Origin: Bedellia somnulentella
Taxonomy: Eukaryota; Arthropoda; Insecta; Lepidoptera; Bedelliidae
Reading direction: 5' to 3'
Assembly (NCBI GenBank): GCA_963576735.1
Contig: OY755177.1
Span: forward strand, 5,084,001 to 5,148,000
DNA length: 64,000 nucleotides
Position 1 is the first letter of the stretch. Each line of letters opens with the position of its first letter. Made by a program: the position numbers and the translations under genes. Below, in pieces: positions 48,021-58,800 of this stretch. The notes below the pieces were generated by a model. It searched no databases and was not told the origin of the DNA. It saw only the letters and a list, made by a program, of their open reading frames with translations.

Positions 48021-48832
48021 CCAGGGGAAGCGTGTCGGCAAGTGAGATGGGTAATACAAAATAGTGTTGTTACTCAAAATAGTTTTCCCCGTATTGTGAG
48101 TAATTTTACAAATTTTTTTTTATCTTTATCTTCGAAATTTTCCAATCAATTTTTTGATAATTATTATTATAGTAGTTTTTGATTGGTTATTAGTCAAAGT
48201 AAGTCCAAAACATATAGAAGTAAACCTATGAACCGTGTATCCAAACGATGTGCATGCTCGTCGTCATCGGGGGCTGATGAGTCCCGCGCATAGATCACAA
48301 ACATCCGAAAACTATATCAAATTAGAGCAAAAAATATTTACTATCCATCAAAATAAGGTCAACCCTCCGAAGGGAATGCAGATCGTTTAATTAGATACAT
48401 AGTACTATATGCATTTGCGAAATAATAAAACAATCGAATGTATTACTGAAAAGGTTTAATTCTTTAACATTATTACATTAGTACATTATTACAAGTGTGT
48501 GTGGGTGCATGGTAAATATTACATGGCTATAATGATGAATTCTAGCACTTAATGAACGTCATAATGCCTACCGCATCACTTAACTAAAGAAGAAGAACAG
48601 GCGACAAACTCCTCCAATGCATTCTCCTATTACACTAGTCATTAAGTTGTACGTATCACGGGGCTAACGAGATCTAAAAAAAAGTTTTTATTTATCATAA
48701 ACAAAAAAGCACTTAATGAACGTCATGAACAAGCCCTGCCTAACTTACCACCTGCTCGGAAACTAAAACTGAAGGAAAAAGAGCAGGCGAGAAAATCCAA
48801 TATTTATGCTTAGCCTAAGACTTAAACTGTAG
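48021..48832. other. Intergenic, with an imperfect direct repeat
   Basis: GCACTTAATGAACGTCAT occurs at about 48546 and 48711 and is followed each time by related sequence (AACAGGCGACAAA versus AGCAGGCGAGAAA). No gene recognised; probably mobile-element debris. Confidence 0.4.
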
Positions 48833-49162
48833 TTACATATTTACTGGTTGAGTTGGACATACCATCCCTGACCAGACTGTTTTATCATTTACAAAGGCAT
48901 TTAAACTATAGTAAAGTAACCTTAAGAGCATAAGGACTGTGTTGGTTGGGTCAATAGCTTCTAATAGATTTAAATCTTCGTCATTGACTAGTGCCTTCGT
49001 CCTAAGCTCTGCTAGGACGCTTTCCAAATTAGCTACTTTTTTTACTAAGCGACGGGTTTTTTCACGATAAGCTTTTAATTTTTTCAAACGATTGGCTGCA
49101 ATGATTCGTGTCTCACTCAATTTTCTTTTGAGAGTCCGAGGGCTGTAGTCAAGATCATTAAC
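48833..49162 (-). pseudogene. THAP-protein-like coiled-coil exon (transposase or host THAP remnant)
   Basis: Open from a TTCTTCAG acceptor at the right. Encodes DYSPRTLKRKLSETR, a Lys/Arg/Leu coiled coil (RLKKLKAYREKTRRLVKKVA) and LESVLAELRTKALVNDEDLN. This resembles the segment after the zinc finger in THAP proteins and P-type transposases ('L..LK....is.e....L'). No THAP finger exon was found beside it. A nine-base MEK exon at 50774-50782 with a GTAAGT donor would join in frame, but that is speculative. Confidence 0.45.
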
Positions 49163-50274
49163 CTGAAGAAAAACAAACTTACTGAGAATGTACCCCAACC
49201 TCTATTATTGAAAAAAAAATGATTTGCGTGCCCAGAGTCCTTATTGTAATTATGTTTTTGTATTTGGTTTCTGAATCGCGTCCGCAATTTTACAATGCCC
49301 ATGGTAATTAAAATATTTTAGCGATTATTGCAGAAAAAACAAAATATCGAAAAAAAAACATGAGGTTTTCAAGAAAAAATACAATAGTTCTTTTCAAGAT
49401 TTAAGATGGCGTTATTTCACATGAAGAGACTCGAGATCTTTAAAACAAACTAATATATTTTTTGTATAACGATATGAAAACCTCTAATTAGATAGTTTTA
49501 CATACTTGTACACCCAAACGACGAAAATTTGATGATGACGCAGTAGGCTGAAATTTTTTTCTCAAATAAATACGTTTTTTCAAAATGAAGACTACAAATT
49601 TTGGAGTATTTTGTAGAAGTCCAGTTAATTTTTCCAGTTGATAGAATCCATTCTCTTAAGATAATATTATCTTCATTTGGAAACTGTAAAAAAATCTACT
49701 CTTCATATACCCACATTAACAAGAAAAATAGTACATGCCATGGAATCCTTTTTAAGAACTAAATAGTAAACATCCTTTATATAACTTATATTAGTATATT
49801 GAAATACATATTTTTTATTTAATCCAGGGTTTTAGGGTAAATAAAATACTTGTGCTGGCAACATTACAATGATAGAGATTTTAGGTTATCAAATTTTAAA
49901 TATAATTTTCATGCATTTGCAGTTTATTTTTCTTCATAAATTAGATATATATGTGTCATAAATAGAAAATATAATAATCTTAGACTGTTATTATTCTAAA
50001 ACTAAATGCAAAGATATTAAACTATACTTACTAGAACATAGATGGGACACTTCGTACTAAACCTGTAATCTTGGAAAGAAAAACGCCATCTAACGTCCAC
50101 TGGAATAACTTGTGCATTTTTGCATTTTTCCAATATATGAAATAATTCAGCTTTTGTATTTTCGATGGCGTTAGTTGTATTAAGGTACTAGAAATACTAG
50201 TGATGTCCATGGTTATCTAATTTTTTTAAAGAACTTGTTGAATGTGATAAAAAAAAGTTACTATAACTTACATA
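49163..50274. other. Intergenic, no recognised feature
   Basis: AT-rich sequence between the THAP-like exon and a SINE-B. No supported gene or repeat. Confidence 0.5.
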
Positions 50275-50643
50275 ACATAACATACATAACATACATAACA
50301 TAAACGTTCACGCCGTTTATCCCCGAAGGGGTTGGCAGAGGTACCAATACTTCTGAACTCACATGGCAGCGCCATCTACTGTCCAGAGAAAGGTACCAAC
50401 GTTTTGCTTAGACAGTGTACTCACGTGATAGGGGGCAGGCCTATCGCCGTTTTGTACGAATACTAAGTACAACTCAGCCATGTGGGTTTCCTCACGATGT
50501 TTTCCCTCACCGTTAACAACCATGATAAATTAACCACACATATGACTTAAGAAAAGACAAATTGGTGTAGGCCCGACCCAGGATTGGAACTCACGCCCTT
50601 CTGTTTTTCGGGCGGGTGTTCTACCCACTGGACTATCATGTCG
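50275..50643 (-). mobile_element. SINE-B, best full-length copy, tRNA-headed
   Basis: Minus strand: head GACATGATAGTCCAGTGGGT (A-box type) with GAGTTCCAATCCTGGG (B-box type), a ~250-bp family-specific body, then GGCGTGAACGTTTATG and a TATGT-repeat tail. A pol III-transcribed SINE by structure, and the reference copy for the other fragments in this window. Confidence 0.8.
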
Positions 50644-51074
50644 TCAATATACAGCGTGTTAGTTTGACGGCGATTGTTACTTCAATATTAATTCGTATAT
50701 TAAAGTTTAATGCGTAATATCCACCATATGAAATAAACAAAAAGATTAAAACCGCTTTAGCAGAAAAACTTACTTTCTCCATCAGATGGAAAACTGTGGT
50801 TATCTACACTAGCCTAGCGCACACACTCCTACCCGTATAATGTCTCACCCACACACAGAGAACAGCGGGCGCGTCATGTGACCATCTAGTCTTGCGCACA
50901 CTTGCTCGTGACCGTATAAACCGCACTATGACAGCAATGCAAATTTTTTTTGAATTTCGCGGCTATGTTTGATTTTTCTTTGAACTTATCGCCGCGCCTG
51001 GTGAGGCTGTGGTCTTAGTCGCCTCGTATTTCAATCCAGTATTAAATATGGGGTAGTGTAATTCAAACATTTTC

Positions 51075-51195
51075 AAGTAAAAAGATTGATGGATGTAAAC
51101 AAAGCTAGAGAGGTTTGCCAGGATCGTACGAAGTGGCGATCGATAGTCTCTGCCTACCTAATGGGAACTAATGGCGTGAGAATATGTATGTAAAA
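51075..51195 (+). mobile_element. RTE LINE 3' end
   Basis: AAAAGATTGATGGATGTAAA through TCTCTGCCTACC and GGCGTGAGAATATGTATG; nearly intact last 120 bases. Confidence 0.8.
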
Positions 51196-51564
51196 AATCT
51201 ATCTCTATTAATTAACACCGACGATTATAACAAAACTGTCGTCCTAAATAATCAGCTACCGCTATTTTTGTTTTACTTTACATCTCTGCCCCCCCAAAGG
51301 GTAGTAACGGCGTGAGTATGTATGTAATGTATGTACTTCATGAGCGTAAGATAATAAAGTTAAAAACAAATAGAGACCCTCGAAACGATGCATTTACGTG
51401 GCATAAAATAAAGTGCGCAAGAGATACCTATTCATTCATTAACCGACATCGAAATTGGAGGAGTTCGTGGTGTTTACTAAACTCTCTCGGGGCTAAAAGG
51501 CTCTAAACGGGTGTATCTGTACTCTATCACAGTTAACTAAAGAATACGAATAAAAATAACTCAC

Positions 51565-51685
51565 CCCGTTTTGATTGGCAGTGGCAGATCCGGGCTATCA
51601 CCTTTATTTGCGCAAAACGCAGAACATTTTGAGAATTAACATTATAAAACACCAACACTGAACTTTGCTGGTTCGTGTACGCCAT
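51565..51685 (-). CDS. Possible unassigned first exon
   Basis: A 121-base open stretch from an ATG (51683-51685) to a consensus donor (GGG|GTGAGTTATT) starts MAYTNQQSSVLVFYN. No partner exon in the right phase was found: joining to the THAP-like exon gives stops. It may be a gene start, a mobile-element exon or chance. Confidence 0.25.
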
Positions 51686-52022
51686 ATTTACTCAACACAA
51701 TCACAACACAAGATACTAAAACTGAACTCACACTCCGAAAATTAATGCGAAAAATCAAAGTGACATCCAATCATAAGCGACACAAACACAATGAGCTACA
51801 AACAACTAACTTAGTACTAATACTGTTCGTTTGATAAAATGCCGACAAGCCCGCCCGACTTGATACGTATGCAGATTTTGAATTTTGCGGCGATCGATGT
51901 TTACGAATTATGAATTTTTCTCTGAACATACTGCCGCATTCCAACGCAGTATTAACTATGGGGTAGTGTTATTCAAATTTATCACGTCAAATAATAACAT
52001 GTAAAAAATAAGAAGATATTAG

Positions 52023-52421
52023 AAGCTAAGTTCGATTGATTACTTTACTGGCCTTGATTTGATTTGGCCGCCGCCGCCGGTTAAGGGTCACGGCGCGGGT
52101 CGCAGCTGTCAGCTGAGTTGCAATGCGTTTTCAACGAATTCTGCCTCTATACGTGATAATTAATCATACTTTTCATTGAAAACAGTCGTTACAATTACAC
52201 CCTGTATATATACATGTATATATGTAAACACACTTATTTTTTTTCAAATTTTGTTAAAATTTGCACTAAGAAAGTAGTACTATTGACACCAACACGCTCA
52301 ATGTGTGCGTGAAACGCGATGACAAGGCGGGCAACTCAGCTGACAGCTGCGACCCGCCGTGACCCTTAACCGGCGGCCAAATCAAATCAAGGCCAGTAAA
52401 TTAATCAATCGAACTTAGCTT
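52023..52421. mobile_element. MITE with ~95-bp terminal inverted repeats
   Basis: The arms run from AAGCTAAGTTCGATTGATTA through TACTGGCCTTGATTTGATTT, GGTTAAGGGTCACGGCG and CAGCTGTCAGCTGAGTTG, with the inverted copy on the right. The GC-rich inner arm contrasts with AT-rich outer ends. The ~200-bp centre has no ORF. Confidence 0.8.
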
Positions 52422-52745
52422 GTGTGTCACCATTGAGGTACCTATCAGTGTGGGTGGGTTTCCTATAAACTGTGTGACTAATTGAGTTATCAGAATTCCT
52501 TATCAAGAGGACATCTAGAAAGGCTAAACTATTATTAGTCTCTAATTCCATTGTAAATTGGATCTTAGGGTTAATGGAATTAAGATGGTCTAAGAATGCA
52601 GAGACTATGTTTTTGGGTAGGATTGCAAAAGTATCATCTACGTACCTCTTATAAACCTTTGGAGTGACAGGGAAGGATTTTAGTGCAATCTCCTCCAATC
52701 GTTCCATGAATATATCGGCTACAATAGGATAATTGACGTTTATAA
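52422..52745 (-). pseudogene. Penelope-like element RT fragment
   Basis: An open ~105-codon piece with VNYPIVADIFMERLEE, KRYVDDTFAIL (catalytic YVDD at 52633-52644), FTMELETNNSLAFLDVLL and VYRKPTHTDRYLN. The order and wording are characteristic of Penelope-type RTs. No GIY-YIG nuclease is present; it is cut off at the left by the MITE. Confidence 0.82.
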
Positions 52746-53383
52746 ACTAGACTGTGAGTGTGGTCTTCACAGAAGCATCAGTACCTCTCCTACCCCTTAT
52801 GAGGAGGATAGACAGAGTGAACGGTTCTATAAATAATACAAAAGGTGATTGAACAATTACTTTTACTTGTAGGAAGAAATTTAATATTCTTTATTTACTA
52901 TAACATACACTTTAAACTAAGAGCTGACATTACAGTATTTAGAAAATATCTCGTAAGTAAGAAATACAGACAATTCGATGGAATATAAGAGAAGAAGAGT
53001 GACTACGCGAGTTACATTAAAAAAATAATATGACTCATAATATATTTACTCATTAGTTCTCTATTAAACACATGTAGATTTTACCTAATACTTTGTTCAA
53101 AGTAAGCAGAAACTAGGTCAAAAATATACATACAAGGTCAGTTGCCACACATAAAGAGAAGAGTTGCCTCCATATTAAAGTCTTAACACTGTTATTGCAA
53201 GTTGGAATATTACCATCAAAACTCTTACAACTCATATACATTTATGACATTGACAACGACAAATTTACAAGTTGCGACACAGTTAGGATACGAAATCGGA
53301 GGGCGGTTTTCATGATATATACAAATAATTAAGTTAGTTTTAAAAGGCCTAATATAGCATTCTGAAAATACATATTATAGCAG
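52746..53383. other. Intergenic, no recognised feature
   Basis: AT-rich; no supported gene or repeat. Could include the distal Ctps 3' UTR if a far polyadenylation site is used. Confidence 0.4.
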
Positions 53384-53627
53384 AGAGAGCTGTGTAGTAT
53401 CGGCTTAGAATAGCATTACCCCATTTCTTCCGGTGGTTGTACATAAGAGGCGACTAACGGAATTGGGGCTTTTTAAGGGATTTTTGGGCGATGCGGTTGG
53501 AGACCCATCACCAACAACCATTATTCTACCATCTTTTACCCACTCAACTTAAAGCGACTGAAGGATTTCTAATTTCTCAGCTCTGGCTACCCCTTTTAGG
53601 GATTTATAGCCTTGAGTATATGTATGT
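53384..53627 (+). mobile_element. SINE-A with near-perfect 14-bp target duplication
   Basis: Plus-strand copy between ACATATTATAGCAG (53370-53383) and ACATATTTTAGCAG (53628-53641). Confidence 0.85.
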
Positions 53628-54032
53628 ACATATTTTAGCAGTTAAGTCTATTACTGCCTTAGTATTTTTGGCATGAAAAAGCCCGACTATTTAGACATAA
53701 CTTAATAATTTTCATTCCTAAGTTATAATTTTGGGGCTAGTCTTTTATTTATTCTAGTTAAGAATTAAACTTAAGTTACAAAGTAAGCAGAGTATTTTAG
53801 TATTATACATGAAATACTAATTATATTATAGTAGTGTGAAGATATCGAATAAAAACATTTTCATGATTTTATGCAGTTCAATTTCATATTTTCTATATGG
53901 AATGTTGTACAAATTATATTTTCGACACACTTGCTCATAAAATTACTTTTAAATATGGTGTTATAATAAATGGTGTTTTCCTTACAGTGCTTAGTGAGAG
54001 TAACTATTTGTTTATAGAAGTATTTTAGTTTT

Positions 54033-54290
54033 AGCTGTGTAGTGTCGGCTTAGAATAACACTACCCCATTTCTGCCGGTGGGTGTTCGTAAGAGGCGACT
54101 AACGGTATTGGGGCTTTTAAGGGTTTATTGGGCGATGCGGTTGGAGACCCATCACCAACATCCTTTATTTTGCCATCTTTTCCCCACACAACTTTCCAAA
54201 AGTGGCTGAGGAACTTCTAGTTCCTTAGCTCTGGCTACCCCTTCTAGGGATTTATAGCCGTGAGTATATGTATGTATGTATGTATGTTTA
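54033..54290 (+). mobile_element. SINE-A, full length
   Basis: GCTGTGTAGTGTCGGC through GCCGTGAGTATATGTATG and four more ATGT units. Possibly within an extended Ctps 3' UTR. Confidence 0.85.
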
Positions 54291-55610
54291 GTGCATAAGT
54301 GTAAGCGGAATTATCAATATTAATTATTACTATTAGATACCGATAACCAACCTTGAAATTTTAAATAACAAAAATTTAGTTGGCCATTGCTCAAGTTTAA
54401 ACAGCTGTGATTTATACCGCATTGACATTAAATAAAAAAAGAAATTCTTGGACAACAAGTTTGTTGATATAACAATATATGATTGATTTTTATGAAAATA
54501 CTCTTTTGACAAACGTAAGTATCAGTAAATATCGCGCTGACTTCCTTTAGGTTATACTTTACTTGTATCAGTATTTATTTACTATTAACAAAGCTTTCTT
54601 AATTTCTATTTTGTTTTATTCAATGTTGCCAAACTTCATAAGGCACAAATATACTGACAAAATACAAAAAATATTTTAGACAAATACAACATTTGCAATA
54701 TGTTAGTAGCAACTATTACAGTTCATTGACATACTTAGTTTTAATCTGAATAATGGTTCTTTATGTCCATATTGAATAATTTATCTTATTCTTGATTCTT
54801 ATTGAACAATCTCAGAAGATTCAATTACAAGTATCTGATTAAACAAACTCTTTATGGTTACAAAAAATAAAATTTTCAGGCAGTTATGTTCCGTTAGTAT
54901 CACTGTAAAGTGAAGTATCGTCAATCTAACGGAAGCTTAAACTTAAAGTACTATAACAGGATGAATAAAAACGTTGTTATAGCTGCATATAAAAATATTA
55001 GCTTAGTTTGAAAAATATTTAAAAACAATAATATGCAGCATTGAGTTTCCGATAATGGCCAAAGTAAAACTAAACTTTTGTAAATGACAAAACATACATA
55101 AAAAGTTACCTGCCATTTCGTACTCATCTACAACTTTCATATATGTATATCACATGTATAAGCATTCATTAAACACAATACTAATTAAAATAACTAGCAA
55201 ACTGTAAAACATACTATTAGTACATCTTGATTGCCATAAAAAGCGATTTCAATACAATACCATTCTCACTTCATGCGTCAATCTAATTATGTATTTAAAC
55301 TTAAATAATTAAATTAGAAATGGATACTTAATGACATGTACTTGGTAGAATTACTAATTACATTTATAAAACATTTATCGTTTTCATCTTTAAACCTCGG
55401 CATTGGAAGCAAAATTGTATACTTAAGAAAAAAACTGAGAAATCCATTACATAGAATAATGCGTTCTAGATTTATGTGGTTGTCTTAAAAAAAGCTTACT
55501 CGTTTTATTAATCAGTAATGCTGAAAAAATACCAACTATAAAAAAAGACATATTATATCGAGCCCCTAAAAACTTAAAAACTAACAACGAATATGAGACT
55601 ATCAGGAAAG
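54291..55610. other. AT-rich region downstream of Ctps
   Basis: No coding sequence or clear repeat. It may be 3' UTR or intergenic sequence. Confidence 0.4.
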
Positions 55611-55615
55611 AGTGA

Positions 55616-55621
55616 TTTATT
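55616..55621 (-). terminator. Candidate Ctps polyadenylation signal
   Basis: AATAAA on the minus strand about 90 bases after the stop codon. The nearest such signal, but others lie further downstream; unproven. Confidence 0.35.
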
Positions 55622-55710
55622 TGTACTAAATGAGTAAATTTTCACACATGATCTGTGGATACAGTGGCAGAAACCACTTAGTTATTCTTAAATCAGGCTA
55701 AATCTTACAA

Positions 55711-55817
55711 CTAATGTTTCGTGTCCCCATTAACTAGTTTGTTATTTTGATGGTTCCCGTTTTCGATAACTGTCTTGTCGTCTGTGCTGAACTCCGATAG
55801 AGACACGTCTTCTTCAT
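55711..55817 (-). CDS. Ctps: Ctps exon E (stop codon exon)
   Basis: Acidic, poorly conserved C-terminal tail ([15 protein letters not shown], ending NGDTKH) and TAG stop. Such tails are regulatory and often phosphorylated in animal CTP synthases. Acceptor TTTCAG. Confidence 0.92.
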
Positions 55818-58800
55818 CTGAAATATATGAATGGTATTAATTTTGTAGAAAACATATTTTTTTTACCAAGGCGGGATTCAAAAGTGAGACCGATATCACT
55901 TTTTGATCCACATTGGATATATATATTTCCTCCTCTAATTTACTTGTCAATTATTTGTTCAATATGGGACCTCGAATTCAAAAGGTAAGACGTTTATTCG
56001 CCATTTGTGGCATTAAAAAACATGAGAATAACTAAAAAAAATGTGGTGGGAGAACCATCACCAGCGATACTTTATTTCTAACATCGTGTTCCGTATCAAA
56101 TACCAAATGTCGCTGAGGAGTTCTAGCTACCCCTTTTTGGGATTTGTGGCCGTGAGTATATGTATGAATGTAACAATACAAGTAAAATAAAATCTAACTT
56201 TCTATCTTAACTAATTTATTACTAGCCGTTCATTAGCGATGCTACATTTATGTTACGTTTAGAATTAAGACACTAAGCTAAACGATTTAATGGATCAAAA
56301 ACCTTTATCTGCTAATGCAATGTTTATTACTTTTAAACAAAGCTGTAAACCATGTTCAATGAGCCAATCTACAAGAATCCCTAAGAAACGCAAAAATCTT
56401 CATCAAAAAGTTATTTAGTTTGGGTAGTAAGTCACCCAAACTAAGGATCTTCCAATTTGGTCGATTAATTTTCAATAATTTTATAAGAAACAAAAAGAAA
56501 GTTTTACTTTACTAAGGAACACTCAAACTACATAGGACATTGCATGACAATTAAAAGTAGTTAAAAGAGTTCCGGACTGCTGCAAAAACTTTAAGCTGCT
56601 TAGTTTTGGCTTAGATTACCACTCACCCATATTATCACAGGGCGTGTCGTAGGGGGCGACTTACTGTTTCGGCTTTCTCGGTGATTAATGGGCGACGTGG
56701 TAGGAAACCCCTGTCCTTTATTTTTACAATATTTTTCCCAATTAACTTCCGAAAGTGGCAGAGTAATTGCTGGAGTATCTATGTAGGTATTTCATGAAAG
56801 AGTATCGCTATTATTTTATTTGTATGTTTTTTTTTCAACTTTCCAAGCCTTATAAATAAAGGAAAGAAAAATTTCGACACAGGCGGGGATCGAACCCGCG
56901 ACCTCGGGTAAACGCCCCGACGCTCTGCCGCTAGTAATAATTCGGAGGTAGGAAACGCAAACACTACTTAAACGTGTAAAAGAAATAAAGAAATTTCGCA
57001 CTGGCAGCCAATTGACACGGTAGCTCAGTTGGCAGAGCGTCGGGGCGTTTACCCGAGGTCGCGGGTTCGATCCCCGCCTGTGTCGAAATTTTTCTTTTCT
57101 TTATTTATTATTTTTTTATTAGTAATAATCCCTACATGACGTTTTCATGAACAAAAAGATTTAAATTTCCAAGCCTTGGTAAGTTTTGAAAGGAATACTG
57201 TATATGTAGTTTTGGAATAAATCTTTAATTTAGTTGGTACTTTTATTACATATTATCTTAGATAAAAACAATAAGAAGAAGATGCGGCAACCTCTGCCCG
57301 CGCGCGGTCCTACTAAACTGAGTACAATGTACTTGGTTTGCTTCAGGCGAGTTTAGTCCGCTACGATACTTCGACTCAACGAGCTGACATAATCTTTGAC
57401 ATCGAAATTAAAATTTTCATACAATTCGCGCTTAAAATGCCTGGCTGTGCCTTTATTCAGTGCACAAATCATTCAAGGCGTAAAAACAAGTCACAGGGAA
57501 TCACATTTCATGCGTAAGCACACCAAAAATATATTTACAAGCAAAATATTATTATTTTCGGCCATTTTATCCTTGAAATCTGACATGTTTAAGTGACAGA
57601 GACAGACTATACGAAACCTGTGAGTGAGTGACACGATACGATATATACTTTCAATAATCGATTTGTTATGTAAGATCAGCAATGTCAGCAGAAAAAATAA
57701 ATAATTATTTTATTTATTATGTGTTTTAAAATAATTACGTTACATGTCACCAAGATATAAATAAGAATTAAAAATCGCCAAATCGCCCTATTTAGTGGGG
57801 ACATATATGGGCTGAGAGGAAATTGATTATGTTCAAGTTTTAAGATCTTTAAACTGTTAACTGTTATGAAGTTTTACGAGAGATATTTTTTTAATTGTTA
57901 TGATCATTGTCATTTCATAATTTAAAAACACTTATTGAAATTCTAAGTTTTAATTTTGTAATAAAAACACAAACAATATTCAAAAAATGTTTACTTATTT
58001 TACATAGTGATTTTGTTTGCTGACGCTACTTCAAAGGTATACAGTCGGAACTCCGACGTGCCCCGACGCTGACGGCATACTTCTCTCACTCGCACTATTG
58101 AGGAGTCGGAGAGGAGGAGATCTTTGCGTCATGTCGTGTGTGTTCGTATCAGTTCGTATGGATGTAGTGCGGTGTGGTGATAAACCGATAAGGCCCATAT
58201 TTAGTTGACAGTTGGTACGCTCACGCCGCATCTTCTTCTTTTATTTTTATCTAAGCATATTATCAAGTCAGTGATTAGAGAGACGCAGGCGTTTAAATCT
58301 TTTTATTGAGATTTCTTACGTCTCGCCTGACTCAAATTTTAATACCGTTATTCGCCTACGTAATTAAATAAACAGTAAATATTTACCTGAGCTGACATCA
58401 GACTGATTTCTAGGACTTAATCTGCATCCTTTTGACAAATAGGTCTTGAGTTTGCCTTGAGATGCTAGGATCAAACTGAAAAAACAATACAAGATTAGAA
58501 TTCTCATAGTATTGGTTTGGAATAGTGCTAACTTATTTCAAGTCAGAATTGTAGAGCAACATAGTATGGGTGTGTTTCCACAATAGCCACTTCCAGCTTG
58601 GTTTTATCATATAAATTGTTTATCAGTCCACTTGGTTGTATTTTATTCTTATAACAATGTTAAATTTTATTTGGCTTACAATCTACCATTTCTCAAACTT
58701 TTTCTCATAATATAAAGTTTACACATTTATTGCAGGAACTAATATTCTGATTCAAAAATATTTCAGTTCTAGATACACATAGTTTATATTGTTTAATATA

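Noticed and set aside
48285..48330. Possible hammerhead ribozyme (CTGATGAGTCC ... CGAAAAC), of interest because Penelope-type elements carry them
   Set aside because: The segment between the two core pieces is too long and cannot form stem II (no GGAC before GAAA).
49162..51685. Joining the 51565-51685 ORF to the THAP-like exon as one gene
   Set aside because: The phase is wrong: the joined frame meets stops immediately.
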